A stretch of 64,000 bases of DNA from Bacillus sp. SORGH_AS_0510 (GTDB lineage: Bacteria; Bacillota; Bacilli; Bacillales; Cytobacillaceae): NCBI RefSeq assembly GCF_030818775.1, contig NZ_JAUTAU010000001.1, positions 3,848,001-3,912,000 of the forward strand. The letters run 5' to 3'. Made by a program: the position numbers and the translations under genes. The notes under the pieces were generated by a model that had not been told where the DNA came from, made no database searches, and saw nothing but the letters and a program-made list of their open reading frames with translations. This document shows positions 10,649-20,566 of this stretch, in pieces (within the stretch, counting starts at the first letter, position 1; every line of letters starts with the position of its first letter).

Positions 10649-11419
10649 TCACTCTACATAATGATCCGCTGGTATTTCAAAAGAAAGTTTTGTAGAATAA
10701 TTATGGTTTTTGTAATATTTCTCAATAATGTTATATCCTACGGCATAGCCTAATAACTTCGGAGCTCTTCCCCCTCCAAATAATAGTTCATCGTGAACTC
10801 TTTCATTCTTTTTTACATCCAATTGTTTTTTTAGAAATTTATTCCAAAAATACATTAACTCCTTTTCTGTATACATACTACACCATTCTGCTAAATATTC
10901 CTTTCCACAGTGTTTTAATACTGCATATTCAGCCAACCCTTCAATAACTAAGGAATCTAATAGTGTATAATCTTCTATCTGTTTCCCCATTGCACTTAGT
11001 CTGCACACATGATGATACTCATGAACAAACAATGCTTCAATTTCTTTATGATCTTCGTAGAAAGAAAGGAATAAAAACATTTTATCAGGAAAAGAAACTC
11101 CTCCCTTTCTCCTGGAACTTCTATTAAAAATACCTCTTGATTGAGCGATTGGAAAAACAAAAATGGGGATATCCGGGCCGTTCCACTTACTCTTATACTG
11201 TTTATGCAGTCGCTCTACCTGATCCCAAACCTTTTGTTGAGTGATTTTGTCAAAAGAATCCTTTGAAGAGCGAGATGGCTGATACATCCCAAATTCCAAC
11301 AATTGATGATAAATTTGCCTTGATGTTTTTTTATGAAAATGTGGTCGTAGTTTTTCACAAATTTTTAATGGGTTATCGAAATTTTCCACTAACCATTCAT
11401 CTGTTCGAATAACTCCCAT
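10649..11419 (-). CDS. yjaZ: YjaZ-like putative Zn metallopeptidase (DUF2268)
   Basis: 256 residues with the zincin motif HEYHH at about 133-137 and a downstream glutamate in VIEGLAEY (about 158-165) that could be the third zinc ligand, the layout of DUF2268 peptidase-like proteins. No signal peptide is visible. Strong GGAGG ribosome binding site. B. subtilis yjaZ sits between fabF and appD, as here. Substrate unknown. Confidence 0.88.
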   Translation of the reverse strand: MGVIRTDEWLVENFDNPLKICEKLRPHFHKKTSRQIYHQLLEFGMYQPSRSSKDSFDKITQQKVWDQVERLHKQYKSKWNGPDIPIFVFPIAQSRGIFNRSSRRKGGVSFPDKMFLFLSFYEDHKEIEALFVHEYHHVCRLSAMGKQIEDYTLLDSLVIEGLAEYAVLKHCGKEYLAEWCSMYTEKELMYFWNKFLKKQLDVKKNERVHDELLFGGGRAPKLLGYAVGYNIIEKYYKNHNYSTKLSFEIPADHYVE

Positions 11420-11509
11420 ACCCTCACCTCCGAAGGTCTGATTTCACTATTATCCATTTTATGTTGCAATGGTTTTAGTTGTTCTTACTCTTTAGAGAGG
11501 GATGAATAC

Positions 11510-11545
11510 AAAAAAACCGACCAGACATTTGTCTGGTCGGTTTTA
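11510..11545. terminator. Terminator of the fabH-fabF operon
   Basis: Perfect hairpin AAACCGACCAGACA / TGTCTGGTCGGTTT with a two-base loop and A/T flanks on both sides, immediately after fabF. Confidence 0.9.
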
Positions 11546-11551
11546 TAATTA

Positions 11552-12790
11552 TTACTCATATTTTTTAAATACGATGGTTGCGTTATGTCCACCGAAACCA
11601 AGTGAATTACTCATTGCTGCTTTAATTTCTTTTGGTCGTGCTTTATTTACTACATAATCCAAATCACATTCCGGATCTGGTGTTTCATAATTAATAGTTG
11701 GCGGTAGGATACTATCTCTCATAGCTAACAAAGTGAAAATTGCTTCTACTCCACCTGCGGCACCTAGTAGATGGCCTGTCATTGATTTAGTAGAACTCAT
11801 CGCGAGCTTATAGGCATAATCTCCGAATACTTCCTTTACTGCTAATGTTTCAAATTTATCATTATATTCGGTACTTGTACCATGAGCATTGATATAATCA
11901 ATATCCTGAGGTTGTAATCCGCCATCATTAATCGCCATCTTCATTGCACGAGCACCGCCCTCACCGCCTGGTGCTGGTGCCGTGATATGATAAGCATCAC
12001 CTGTCGCTCCATATCCGACGATTTCTGCATAAATGTTAGCTCCACGTGCAAGAGCATGTTCTAACTCTTCAAGAATGATAATTCCCGCACCTTCACCAAT
12101 GACGAATCCATCACGGTTTTTATCAAACGGTCTGCTTGCTGTATTTGGATCTGGATTTGTAGATAGTGCAGTATTTGCACAAAAACCAGCCACTGACATT
12201 TTTGTAATTGGCGCTTCTGCACCACCAGTTACCATTACATCTGCGTCTCCGCGTTGAATGACTTTAAAAGCATCACCAATGGAATTTGTTCCAGTGGCAC
12301 ACGCTGTTACTGTACATGAGTTAAAGCCTCTTGCTCCAAGGGTAATGGATACTTGGCCAGTGGCCATATCAGGAATTAGCATTGGAACAAAGAATGGACT
12401 AACGCGCTTGTACCCTCTTTTCTGAAAGGTTTCATACTGTTGTTCAAACGTCTCCATTCCACCAATACCGGAACCAATCCACACTCCCACTCTTTCTGAA
12501 TTCTCTTCATTAATGGTTAGGTTGGCGTCCTTTACAGCCATAAGAGCACTCGCAACAGCATATTGCGTAAATCGGTCCATTTTACGAGCATCTTTTTTAT
12601 CCATAAATACTTCTGGATTAAAGTCTTTCAACTCGGCAGCTACCTTCGCTGGGTATTCGTCTGCATTGACTCTTGTCAATGGACCAATACCTGATTTCCC
12701 CTCAATAATCCCCTTCCATGTTGTTTCAACATCGTTACCAAGCGGAGTCACCGCTCCAACGCCTGTTACTACAACCCTGCGTTTTTCCAT
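11552..12790 (-). CDS. fabF: 3-oxoacyl-ACP synthase II (KAS II)
   Basis: Condensing enzyme that elongates acyl-ACP with malonyl-ACP in type II fatty-acid synthesis, 412 residues. The catalytic Cys is in TACATG (about 163), and the two His are in NAHGTST and [10 protein letters not shown]; the late motif [11 protein letters not shown] is also present. About 100 bp after fabH on the same strand, so probably cotranscribed under FapR control. Confidence 0.98.
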   Translation of the reverse strand: MEKRRVVVTGVGAVTPLGNDVETTWKGIIEGKSGIGPLTRVNADEYPAKVAAELKDFNPEVFMDKKDARKMDRFTQYAVASALMAVKDANLTINEENSERVGVWIGSGIGGMETFEQQYETFQKRGYKRVSPFFVPMLIPDMATGQVSITLGARGFNSCTVTACATGTNSIGDAFKVIQRGDADVMVTGGAEAPITKMSVAGFCANTALSTNPDPNTASRPFDKNRDGFVIGEGAGIIILEELEHALARGANIYAEIVGYGATGDAYHITAPAPGGEGGARAMKMAINDGGLQPQDIDYINAHGTSTEYNDKFETLAVKEVFGDYAYKLAMSSTKSMTGHLLGAAGGVEAIFTLLAMRDSILPPTINYETPDPECDLDYVVNKARPKEIKAAMSNSLGFGGHNATIVFKKYE

Positions 12791-12893
12791 TAGTACATCT
12801 CCTTTTCAACTAACTTATCCCATTTTTTGTAATAGTAATTGTTATTTTAAACTAATTCAACTTTTACGATGGCAGACAATTTCAACTCTATTA

Positions 12894-13826
12894 TTATTTA
12901 CCCCAACGGATCGCAATAGCTCCCCATGTTAGGCCGCCGCCAAAACCGACCATTACAATTACGTCATCATCTTTTATTTTTCCTGCTTCCAACTCCTCAA
13001 CAATGGAGATAGGAATGGATGCAGCTGATGTATTTCCATATTTATGAACAGTTTTAGACATTTTTTCAACAGGCAGTTCCAATCTTTGACGAGAAGCTTC
13101 CATGATTCGAATATTCGCTTGATGCGGAATTAGGAAATCGACATCCTCCTTCGTCAAACCAGCCTTTTCAAGTACGTTTAGACTACTCTCTCCCATCTGT
13201 CTAACAGCAAATTTAAAGACTTCTCTACCATTCATAATGATATATTCGTCTTGATATAAATGTTTGGCACCTGTACCATCTGCACCTAGCTCGAAAGACA
13301 AGATTCCACGATTTTCTGACACTGGACCCATAATCGCAGCTCCTGCTCCGTCCCCGAAGAGGACAGCAGTATTTCGATCATTCCAATCAGTTATTTTAGA
13401 AAGTTTTTCCACCCCCACTACAAGTACGTATTTATAAACAGAGGTTTCAATAAATTGTTTGGCCGTAACCATTCCATACATGAATCCTGCGCAAGCAGCA
13501 CTTATATCCATTGCCGCTGCCTTTGTAGCACCTAATTTCTCTTGAATCCTACAAGCAACAGAAGGGAATGGTGTATCCGGTGTAACCGTAGCTACTAAGA
13601 TTAAATCGATCTCCTCAGCAGTAATACCAGCATGCTTTATGGCCTCTTCCGCCGCCGCTAACGCCATGTCTGATGTATCAATATCATCTGTAGCAATTCT
13701 CCGCTCTTCAATTCCTGTTCTGGTACGAATCCACTCATCAGAGGTATCCATCATTTTCTCTAAATCTTGATTAGTGACTATCTTCTCTGGTAAATACCTA
13801 CCAATTCCGACAATACCAGCTCTCAC
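12894..13826 (-). CDS. fabH: 3-oxoacyl-ACP synthase III (KAS III)
   Basis: Starts fatty-acid synthesis by condensing acetyl- or branched acyl-CoA with malonyl-ACP. 310 residues from a GTG start at 13824-13826, chosen because AAGGAG lies nine bases ahead and the protein then begins [14 protein letters not shown] like other Bacillus FabH; an ATG three codons upstream would sit directly against the Shine-Dalgarno. Catalytic Cys in ISAACAGF (about 112), His in HQANIRI, Asn in KYGNTSAAS. Confidence 0.97.
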   Translation of the reverse strand: MRAGIVGIGRYLPEKIVTNQDLEKMMDTSDEWIRTRTGIEERRIATDDIDTSDMALAAAEEAIKHAGITAEEIDLILVATVTPDTPFPSVACRIQEKLGATKAAAMDISAACAGFMYGMVTAKQFIETSVYKYVLVVGVEKLSKITDWNDRNTAVLFGDGAGAAIMGPVSENRGILSFELGADGTGAKHLYQDEYIIMNGREVFKFAVRQMGESSLNVLEKAGLTKEDVDFLIPHQANIRIMEASRQRLELPVEKMSKTVHKYGNTSAASIPISIVEELEAGKIKDDDVIVMVGFGGGLTWGAIAIRWGK

Positions 13827-13879
13827 ACATTCCATCTCCTTTTTATTTAACGATCTCTTTATCCAAGGATTAATATCAA

Positions 13880-13908
13880 TTATTATGACTTGGTACTAAT
13901 ATTATCAA
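13880..13908 (-). promoter_or_regulatory. fabH promoter with overlapping FapR operator
   Basis: On the minus strand TTGATA (13903-13908) and TAATAA (13880-13885) are 17 bp apart. Between and over them lies TTAGTACCAAGTCATAA (13883-13899), whose left half TTAGTACC matches the FapR palindrome exactly and whose right half is partly degenerate. FapR bound here would block RNA polymerase until malonyl-CoA releases it. Inference from known Bacillus fab regulation. Confidence 0.8.
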
Positions 13909-13989
13909 AAAGACCCCATTTTTAGCAACTGTTTCTTCTTCAACTTCTCCGCTAAAGTACATTCCTTTTATTCGTTTAGTCATATTCTA

Positions 13990-14140
13990 TAAGAAAAGCG
14001 CAAGCGCCTTGGTCAGCCCCGACAGGCAAATGTTCTTCGCCAAGAAAAGTCGCTCTTTGACTTTACTTGCCGAAGGTTATTTGACCCGAGGGGCTAGGCG
14101 ATGGAGCTGGACAATTCCTGAATTCGAATTGTATACATTC
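13990..14140. repeat. Dispersed palindromic repeat, family A, copy 1
   Basis: About 150 bp beginning AAGAAAAGCGCAAGCGCC and ending near GGAGCTGGACAATTC. GCGCCT and AGCCCC near the left end pair with GGGGCT and AGGCG(C) near the right end. Copies recur near 24.6, 32.9 and 43.6 kb. It fills most of the gap between the fabH promoter and the next gene. No open frame is convincing. Confidence 0.85.
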
Positions 14141-14181
14141 TTATTATGAAATAAAGAGGACATCGAAAGGAGGTTCCAATT

Positions 14182-14430
14182 ATGGAAGAACGGAAGCAGA
14201 CTGAGGAAAGGAAAACCGATCGTTTTACGAGCTTAATGCTCGGTCATGATAGACAACATCCTGGCCATGATCAGCAGCAAAATCCTCCTCAACACCAAGC
14301 AACTATTGATTATGTAGAACTTATGGAAAATATAGATACATTAATGGAATCAGTAAAGGGATTTAAACCCCTATTTAAAAAAGTATCTCCATTTATCGAT
14401 CAATTATGGAAAAAAATAAAGGCTGACTAA
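14182..14430 (+). CDS. Small conserved-looking protein, possible YjzB counterpart
   Basis: 82 residues with an excellent AAAGGAGG ribosome binding site. N-terminal half is charged and His/Gln/Pro-rich (HDRQHPGHDQQQNPPQHQ), the C-terminal half looks like amphipathic helix (VELMENIDTLMESVKGF). No signal peptide or membrane segment. In B. subtilis yjzB occupies the slot between comZ and fabHA, so this may be its positional equivalent, but I do not recognise the sequence. Confidence 0.65.
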   Translation: MEERKQTEERKTDRFTSLMLGHDRQHPGHDQQQNPPQHQATIDYVELMENIDTLMESVKGFKPLFKKVSPFIDQLWKKIKAD

Positions 14431-14443
14431 AAAGTCAGCCTTT
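14418..14443. terminator. Terminator shared with convergent comZ
   Basis: Hairpin AAAGGCTGACT / AGTCAGCCTTT overlapping the end of the small gene at 14182 and 12 bp from the comZ stop. Confidence 0.75.
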
Positions 14444-14454
14444 CCAACTATTAT

Positions 14455-14655
14455 TTATGAGTGTTTCAATTCACTTAAAGCACTTTCTCTGCCAAGTTCA
14501 TATGCTTCTTCCATAACTTTTGTAAATAAATTCATGAATGGCTGGATTAACTCCATCGATAATTCAATACCTGCCTGATCCAATTGTTCTTTTGCCTCTG
14601 GTAAATACTTCATCGCGATTTGCATAAATTGTAATGTATGATCTTGATTATTCAT
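14455..14655 (-). CDS. comZ: ComG operon repressor ComZ
   Basis: 66 residues. ComZ represses late competence genes in B. subtilis. The core reads FMQIAMKYLPEAKEQL followed by GIELSMELIQPFMNLF, as I recall for ComZ. The ATG at 14653-14655 follows GAAGGAG by six bases; a TTG five codons upstream overlaps that site and is rejected. It is 17 bp after med, the conserved med-comZ pair. Confidence 0.93.
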   Translation of the reverse strand: MNNQDHTLQFMQIAMKYLPEAKEQLDQAGIELSMELIQPFMNLFTKVMEEAYELGRESALSELKHS

Positions 14656-14672
14656 TATGTACTCCTTCAATA

Positions 14673-15626
14673 TTATTTAGGCAATTTGCCAGATTCCTTA
14701 TATTCCTCAATGTGTTTGTTCATTTTCTCAATGAAATCTTTCTTAACTAATGGACTGTACTTTCCAAGTGAAATCACGTTATCTTTAAAATCAAAGGACA
14801 AATTCCCGGATTTCAATTCCCCTTTGTTATATTGGTCAGCTACTTTCTCATACAATTTATCAACCTGTTGGATTGTGCTGGTTAAAACTGTTGATTCTCC
14901 TAAGTCAGACTGTTCTGAGACATAGCCGATAACAAATAGGCCTTTTTCCTTCACTCTTTCAATTACAGGAACATTGTAGCCATCACCAGCAGGATACACC
15001 ACATCAACCCCATTTTGCAACATATGATCTACCAATTGTAATGCCTTTGTTTCGTCATCCCAATTTCCGACATATTCTATGCTAACATTGGTATCCTTAT
15101 TTTCTGCTAGTGCACCTTGATAAAACCCTTCAATTTCAGGTTGCCACTCATAAGCAGCTAATACGCCAACCTTATGATTATTTGACATATGAGCAGCAAC
15201 CATCCCTCCAAAAAACCCCATCGCATGTGCTTTAAAATTAAGACTTGTTGTATTTGTATTCTTTGCATCTCCATTAAAGCTGACAAAATGTATTTTAGGG
15301 AAATCTTTAGAGATTTTATTAAAATACTCTGCATATTCCGCTCCATGACCAAAAATAAGGTTTACCCCTTTTTGGTCAAATTCTTCAATCGCGCGTCTGA
15401 CTACAGCTTCTGAATTCATGTCTTCTTTATAAAATACTTCAACGTTAAATTTTGATTGGATCTTTAACATCCCTTTGAACCCCTTGGTTCCCCATACTTG
15501 ATCATTTACAGTTTCAGGAACTAGCAAGCCTACTTTTTGTAATTTTCCTGAGGACTTTTGTTCTGTACAAGCTCCAAGTCCAAGTAAGAGTAGACATAAA
15601 AGAATGGTTTTGAACCGCTTTAGCAT
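14673..15626 (-). CDS. med: Competence regulator Med, BMP-family lipoprotein
   Basis: 317 residues from the ATG at 15624-15626, which follows AAGGAG. Lipoprotein signal with lipobox LGAC and Cys20, then a basic-membrane-protein/periplasmic-binding fold (KVGLLVPETVNDQVWGTKGF, LIFGHGAEY, VDVVYPAGDGYNVP). In B. subtilis Med promotes comK expression. Forms an operon with comZ. Lipidation is inferred from the motif. Confidence 0.92.
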   Translation of the reverse strand: MLKRFKTILLCLLLLGLGACTEQKSSGKLQKVGLLVPETVNDQVWGTKGFKGMLKIQSKFNVEVFYKEDMNSEAVVRRAIEEFDQKGVNLIFGHGAEYAEYFNKISKDFPKIHFVSFNGDAKNTNTTSLNFKAHAMGFFGGMVAAHMSNNHKVGVLAAYEWQPEIEGFYQGALAENKDTNVSIEYVGNWDDETKALQLVDHMLQNGVDVVYPAGDGYNVPVIERVKEKGLFVIGYVSEQSDLGESTVLTSTIQQVDKLYEKVADQYNKGELKSGNLSFDFKDNVISLGKYSPLVKKDFIEKMNKHIEEYKESGKLPK

Positions 15627-15769
15627 TCCATGCAACTCCTTAATACACCGGTCATTTCTTCAACGATTTTCTCATTTACAAATAGCAAAAAATTCAGCTA
15701 TGTGTAAGGACCGTTTTTCCCTTAATTCTACTCTTTGAATACAAAAATGAAAAGACACATTTTTCCTTT

Positions 15770-16606
15770 TTACAAACTAGTCTGATATAAACGGCGTACA
15801 TGGTCGACTTGCTGAGCTAAAGAATCAGCGATTGAAGTGATCTTTTGTACAGGTACTGTCACCACTTGCTCTTTGATTTTTACAGTTCCTTTAATGGCAG
15901 TTTTTGTTATCCTGTCATCTAATTGAAGATAAGTAGCGCATTCTGACCAATAGTTTTGTTTGCCACTTTGAAGCATATATCGGCCAGATTTTTCTGATTT
16001 AATTAACTCAAACATAGTTTCCAACGCATCATTAACAAATAGAGTATCCACTGTCCACTCTCTATCGCCTTTTTGGATATTGGCTTCTCGAATGGTCGAA
16101 AGGATGGCTTGTTGAAACAAAAAAGATTCAGGCTGCCAAGGACCGTATATAGAAGGTAAATAAAAAACATGGATACCCTGCACAATTTGGTTCAGCTGTT
16201 CCAAAAACCCTTCTACCTGTCTATCAGTGTTTGCTTCGAGTTCTTGGACCGGAAGGAGAATTACAATTTCCACATTGGCAGGATTTTTCTCAATATAGTC
16301 CTGAATTGGTTTCATAACGCTCTTCTTCAAAATGTGAGTTTCTTTTTGAAGAATGTACCAGTCATAAATGGAAAATACAAGTACAGTTTTGGATTGTTCC
16401 TCTTCTCTAGCAGTATGCCAATTAGAGAAGGACTGTTCAATAAAGTTTGCATTCCTACCTACCTCTAGCCTTTTCTCTTCATAATTTGGTATCTCTTCTT
16501 TTTCCTCGAAGGAAATACCAATAACCTCAATCCCTTGATTTAAGAGGGTTTGGCAAATATGAAAGTTTACAAAATCAAATACACCAAAAATAATAGCCTT
16601 GTCCAT
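15770..16606 (-). CDS. yjaV: NAD(P)-binding (epimerase-like) protein, probable YjaV
   Basis: 278 residues. Begins like a Rossmann protein (MDKAIIFGVFDFVNFHICQ) but with GVFDFVN in place of a canonical GxxGxxG loop, and carries an epimerase-like segment YLPSIYGPWQPESFLF with Tyr-Gly-Pro. The usual catalytic YxxxK is not evident, so enzyme activity is doubtful. It occupies the yjaV slot between yjaU and med of B. subtilis; the name rests on synteny. Confidence 0.6.
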   Translation of the reverse strand: MDKAIIFGVFDFVNFHICQTLLNQGIEVIGISFEEKEEIPNYEEKRLEVGRNANFIEQSFSNWHTAREEEQSKTVLVFSIYDWYILQKETHILKKSVMKPIQDYIEKNPANVEIVILLPVQELEANTDRQVEGFLEQLNQIVQGIHVFYLPSIYGPWQPESFLFQQAILSTIREANIQKGDREWTVDTLFVNDALETMFELIKSEKSGRYMLQSGKQNYWSECATYLQLDDRITKTAIKGTVKIKEQVVTVPVQKITSIADSLAQQVDHVRRLYQTSL

Positions 16607-16685
16607 TCACTTTTCCTCCCCGTTTTTCCTTATTGAATCCTATGCCAATTAATAAGGAAATATTTCTTTTGGGGAGTTGTGTGAA

Positions 16686-17408
16686 TTAAAGGATAGATTC
16701 ATGACTGCTCATAAATTTGATAAATATCTTGCCTAACTGTGGCTTTTTTTCGGGAAGAATAAAAGTAGGATGAATATCTGAAGTGCTGATAATTTGTTGA
16801 TACATTTTTGTCTTTGAGTAGGATTTCCCGTTGGCAAGTACATGGATTACCTTTAGTGGGCAGTTTTCATTTATATAAATTGAATCTTCCATGTTAAAAA
16901 TCTTTTCTTCAATTACTCTTTGATCCTCATGATAGGCAGTAGATAACTCCTTCAACAACTTTTTATAAAAAAACTTATGCTCCTTCTCCAATTCAAGATG
17001 ATGTTTTAAAGATAGGATGGGATTAAGGAGAATAACCGACCGAATGCTGCCCTTCATTTTTTCCATTAATCTTAGAGCAACAAGTGCACCCATACCTTCT
17101 GCTAAGATATGGATTTTATTATTCATTATTTCATTTCGTATCACATACTGGTATAACCGTTGAGCAAGCTCGACAGCATGATCGCTCCCCCAGTTTCGCC
17201 CATAAAGATTTGAGGAAAAAATGGTGTACCCTTTTTCTTTTAGTTCATTAATAATAGCTAGCTTTCCTTCATTCTGTGTCCAAAAGGATTTACTTTCATC
17301 CACAAAATGCCTTTCATCTCCAATAATCAAGATCCCAAATCCTGTGGGCTTTTCAGGGTAATGAATGATGTTCCATTGGGTATCCATAAGAAAATTTCGA
17401 TGTTCCAT
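16686..17408 (-). CDS. yjaU: Alpha/beta-hydrolase-fold protein, probable YjaU
   Basis: 240 residues from ATG 17406-17408 (MEHRNFLMDTQ), which has an AAAGGAG site; the longer open frame upstream lacks one. Hydrolase-like features are GFGILIIGDERHFVD and the nucleophile-elbow position HILAEGMGALVALRL, where the elbow reads GMG rather than GxSxG, so the catalytic Ser is missing. Probably a non-catalytic or divergent member. Name by synteny with yjzD-yjaU-yjaV. Confidence 0.6.
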   Translation of the reverse strand: MEHRNFLMDTQWNIIHYPEKPTGFGILIIGDERHFVDESKSFWTQNEGKLAIINELKEKGYTIFSSNLYGRNWGSDHAVELAQRLYQYVIRNEIMNNKIHILAEGMGALVALRLMEKMKGSIRSVILLNPILSLKHHLELEKEHKFFYKKLLKELSTAYHEDQRVIEEKIFNMEDSIYINENCPLKVIHVLANGKSYSKTKMYQQIISTSDIHPTFILPEKKPQLGKIFIKFMSSHESIL

Positions 17409-17579
17409 TGATAAATCTCCTTTTACATATTTCCTCAAGGTATTGTATGCCATTTCACAAAAGATGAAAGGGAGTTTGCCCATTTAATGTTGAAAAACAA
17501 AAAGCTGATTTTTCTATATTTTTTTGATAGGGTATGGTAATATAAAAATTGATGTAAAATAGGTATGAGGTGAATAATC

Positions 17580-17765
17580 ATGCAATACTTTTGGACTTTT
17601 TTCTGGTCATTTCTTTTAGTACACATGCTTACATATGTAATTAGCTCTATGTCAGGAGTTAGTTACGATTTTGTATCGGGTACAATTGCTGCAGTTGTAG
17701 TGACAATTTTAGTTTTCGTTGTTTCTTCAATTATTCCAAACGAACCTGTTGCTGAAAAACACTAA
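17580..17765 (+). CDS. yjzD: YjzD family small membrane protein (DUF2929)
   Basis: 61 residues with two membrane helices (about 4-23 and 32-52). The start MQYFWTFFWSFLLVHMLTYV resembles B. subtilis YjzD as remembered. Function unknown. Convergent with clpB and separated from it by a terminator. Confidence 0.8.
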   Translation: MQYFWTFFWSFLLVHMLTYVISSMSGVSYDFVSGTIAAVVVTILVFVVSSIIPNEPVAEKH

Positions 17766-17792
17766 TTAACATCCCTACAGTTTAGGAATGTA

Positions 17793-17836
17793 AAAAAAGA
17801 GGCTGACTTTTTGATCGTTAAAAGTCAGTCTCTTTT
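17793..17836. terminator. Terminator between yjzD and clpB
   Basis: Stem AAAGAGGCTGACTTTT / AAAAGTCAGTCTCTTT with poly-A and poly-T flanks, usable from both convergent genes. Confidence 0.85.
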
Positions 17837-17852
17837 TCTTTACACATTGATG

Positions 17853-20447
17853 TCATGAAATCTTTAAACTTACTTCACCATTTTCAATAATGACTTCCAC
17901 AGTTGAATGTTCATGGACGCGCCCACTTATTATTTCACGTGCTAATTTTGTTTCAATATTTCTTTGAATATAACGCTTTAAAGGCCTTGCACCATAAATA
18001 GGGTCAAATCCATTTTCGGCAATAAATGCTTGAGCATCTTCTCTTATAGTAATGTCGATATGTTGCTGTCTCAATCTATTTTGTAATTCCCTCATCATTT
18101 TTACGACAATATTTTTAATCTCTCCTTGAGTAAGAGGTTTGAAAAGAATGGTTTCATCAATTCTGTTTAAAAATTCTGGACGGAAATGTGTTCTTAATTG
18201 GCTTATCACCATTTCTCTCGTTCCATCCGAAATTCCCGATTCATTATCACGTCGTTCTAATAAGAATTGTGATCCGATGTTAGAGGTCATGATAATCACT
18301 GTATTTTTAAAGTCCACCACTCTGCCTTGTGAATCCGTTATTCTTCCATCATCAAGAGCCTGTAAAAGAATATTAAACACTTCAGGATGTGCCTTTTCTA
18401 TTTCATCCATTAATATGACTGAATAAGGCCGACGTCTAACCGCTTCTGTCAGTTGCCCTCCCTCTTCATATCCTATATAGCCAGGTGGTGCTCCAATTAA
18501 ACGTGAAACAGCATGCTTCTCCATATATTCTGACATATCGATCCGAACAATATGTTCCTCACTATCAAATAATGACTCTGCTAGTGCCTTTGCAAGCTCC
18601 GTTTTCCCCACACCTGTAGGACCTAAGAATAAAAATGAACCTATAGGACGGTTGGGATCCTTAATTCCGGCCCGTGCTCTTAGCACTGCATCTGCCACTA
18701 AGTTGACTGCTTCATCCTGACCAATTACTCTTTCATGCAAAATAGATTCTAGCTTCAACAGCTTTTCTCTTTCCCCTTCAACCAACTTTGAGAGTGGAAT
18801 ACCTGTCCATCTTGATACAATATTGGATATCTCTTCGCCTGTTACTTCTTCACGGAGTAAACGGTCATCCCCTACTATATCCTGTTCTAACTCTTTCAGT
18901 TCTTTTTCTGTTAATGGAATTTGTCCATGGCGAAGCTCCGCCGCTCGGTTTAAATCATATTTATCCTCAGCCTGTTGAAGCTCTCTCCTAAGTTTTTCAA
19001 GTTGTTCCCTTTTCTCTTGTAATTTCTGGATTCCCTGTTTTTCTTGGAGCCATTTTGCTTTCATCATATTTGCTTGTTCTTTTAAATCTGCCAATTCCTT
19101 TTGTAGTGAATCTAGTCTAACTTTGCTTCCCTCGTCACTTTCCTTTTTTAATGCTGCCTCTTCAATTTCAAGTTGCATAACCCTTCTTGTCACTTCATCT
19201 AGTTCAGTTGGCATAGAATCAATTTCTGTCCGTATCAAGGCGCAAGCTTCGTCAACAAGGTCGATTGCCTTATCTGGCAAAAAGCGATCGGTAATATAGC
19301 GGTCTGAAAGGGTTGCCGCAGCTACTAGAGCGTGGTCATGAATTTTTACCCCATGGTGAACTTCAAATCTTTCTTTTAAACCTCTTAATATGGAGATAGT
19401 GTCTTCTACATCGGGTTCCTGGACAAGGACCTGTTGGAATCTCCGTTCAAGTGCAGGATCTTTTTCAATATATTTTCGGTGTTCATCAAGAGTGGTAGCA
19501 CCGATACAGTGCAACTCTCCACGAGCAAGCATTGGTTTAAGCATATTTCCTGCATCCATTGCTCCCTCCGTTTTACCTGCTCCTACAATTGTATGGATCT
19601 CGTCTATAAAAAGCAGGATTCGCCCTTCGCTTTTTTTAATCTCATTTAATACAGATTTTAATCTTTCTTCAAATTCGCCTCTAAATTTTGCCCCAGCAAT
19701 TAAAGCGCTCATGTCTAATGAAAAGATGGTCTTATCCTTGAGACCTTCCGGTACGTCTTTTCTGACAATCCGCTGGGCTAACCCTTCTACAATGGCCGTT
19801 TTACCAACTCCTGGTTCGCCAATTAAAACAGGATTATTTTTTGTTTTCCTCGATAAAATTCTAATGACATTACGAATTTCTGTGTCTCTACCAATTACAG
19901 GATCCAGTTTACCGGCTTTAACTTCAGCAACCAGATCTCTTCCGTATTTCTTTAGCGCATCATATCCTGCTTCTGGATTTTGTGAAGTCACTCGCTGGTT
20001 CCCCCTTATATCTTTTATTGCTTTTAAGACGTTTTCTGGCGTATAACCAAAAGATTGTAAAATCTTTTTCATTTGAGAATCGGGAGCATAGCATGCAGCT
20101 AACAATATATGTTCTACAGAAATATATTCATCATTAAATTTACCCGCAAATTCCTCTGCACTAACGAGTAATTGTTGAAGCTTAGCTGTTATATATAATT
20201 TTCCTTGTTCAACCCCACTCCCAGTAACCTGAGGTATTCTTGCCATTGATTCAATTAATTTTCCTTGAACTTTATTAGTCGATATACCGGTCCTTTCAAG
20301 GATTGAAGCAACAAGACTATCCTCTTGATCTAATAACGACAAGAATAAATGTGGTTCATCCACTTCTTGATGATTATTTTTCACAGCGAGTGACTGAGCA
20401 TTCATCAATCCTTGTTGAAATCGTTCTGTCATTCGGTTTAAGTCCAT
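17853..20447 (-). CDS. clpB: ATP-dependent disaggregase ClpB
   Basis: Hsp100 chaperone that, with DnaK, dissolves protein aggregates; 864 residues. N-terminal Clp domain, AAA+ module 1 with Walker A GEPGVGKT and Walker [19 protein letters not shown], a long coiled-coil middle domain (about 410-530), AAA+ module 2 with [15 protein letters not shown], and the D2-small domain ending [14 protein letters not shown]. Starts at the ATG three codons inside the longest frame. Lies directly behind a CtsR operator. B. subtilis lacks clpB, so this gene is an addition relative to that genome. Confidence 0.97.
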   Translation of the reverse strand: MDLNRMTERFQQGLMNAQSLAVKNNHQEVDEPHLFLSLLDQEDSLVASILERTGISTNKVQGKLIESMARIPQVTGSGVEQGKLYITAKLQQLLVSAEEFAGKFNDEYISVEHILLAACYAPDSQMKKILQSFGYTPENVLKAIKDIRGNQRVTSQNPEAGYDALKKYGRDLVAEVKAGKLDPVIGRDTEIRNVIRILSRKTKNNPVLIGEPGVGKTAIVEGLAQRIVRKDVPEGLKDKTIFSLDMSALIAGAKFRGEFEERLKSVLNEIKKSEGRILLFIDEIHTIVGAGKTEGAMDAGNMLKPMLARGELHCIGATTLDEHRKYIEKDPALERRFQQVLVQEPDVEDTISILRGLKERFEVHHGVKIHDHALVAAATLSDRYITDRFLPDKAIDLVDEACALIRTEIDSMPTELDEVTRRVMQLEIEEAALKKESDEGSKVRLDSLQKELADLKEQANMMKAKWLQEKQGIQKLQEKREQLEKLRRELQQAEDKYDLNRAAELRHGQIPLTEKELKELEQDIVGDDRLLREEVTGEEISNIVSRWTGIPLSKLVEGEREKLLKLESILHERVIGQDEAVNLVADAVLRARAGIKDPNRPIGSFLFLGPTGVGKTELAKALAESLFDSEEHIVRIDMSEYMEKHAVSRLIGAPPGYIGYEEGGQLTEAVRRRPYSVILMDEIEKAHPEVFNILLQALDDGRITDSQGRVVDFKNTVIIMTSNIGSQFLLERRDNESGISDGTREMVISQLRTHFRPEFLNRIDETILFKPLTQGEIKNIVVKMMRELQNRLRQQHIDITIREDAQAFIAENGFDPIYGARPLKRYIQRNIETKLAREIISGRVHEHSTVEVIIENGEVSLKIS

Positions 20448-20461
20448 ACATCCCACTCCTA

Positions 20462-20478
20462 TTTGACCATTTTTGACC
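20462..20478 (-). promoter_or_regulatory. CtsR operator of clpB
   Basis: On the minus strand GGTCAAA-AAT-GGTCAAA, a perfect copy of the tandem CtsR heptad with 3-bp spacing, located between the -10 and the start codon. CtsR bound here would silence clpB except during heat or thiol stress. Confidence 0.92.
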
Positions 20479-20486
20479 TTAAGTTA

Positions 20487-20516
20487 ATTATAAAACAATC
20501 CTTTCAAAAAAGTAAA
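20487..20516 (-). promoter_or_regulatory. Sigma-A promoter of clpB
   Basis: TTTACT (20511-20516) and TATAAT (20487-20492) with an 18-bp spacer, just upstream of the CtsR operator. Confidence 0.7.
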
Positions 20517-20526
20517 TTTTTTTACA

Positions 20527-20557
20527 GAAGAAAAGCCACCCATATGGATGACTTTCT
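20527..20557 (-). terminator. Possible terminator after yjzC
   Basis: On the minus strand an imperfect hairpin (AAAGTCATCC with GGGTGGCTTTT, loop ATAT) is followed by a short T stretch, between yjzC and the clpB promoter. Confidence 0.5.
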
Positions 20558-20566
20558 CTCTATGCA

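Noticed and set aside
15158..15413. Short frames over the med gene
   Set aside because: Antisense or shifted shadows without ribosome binding sites.
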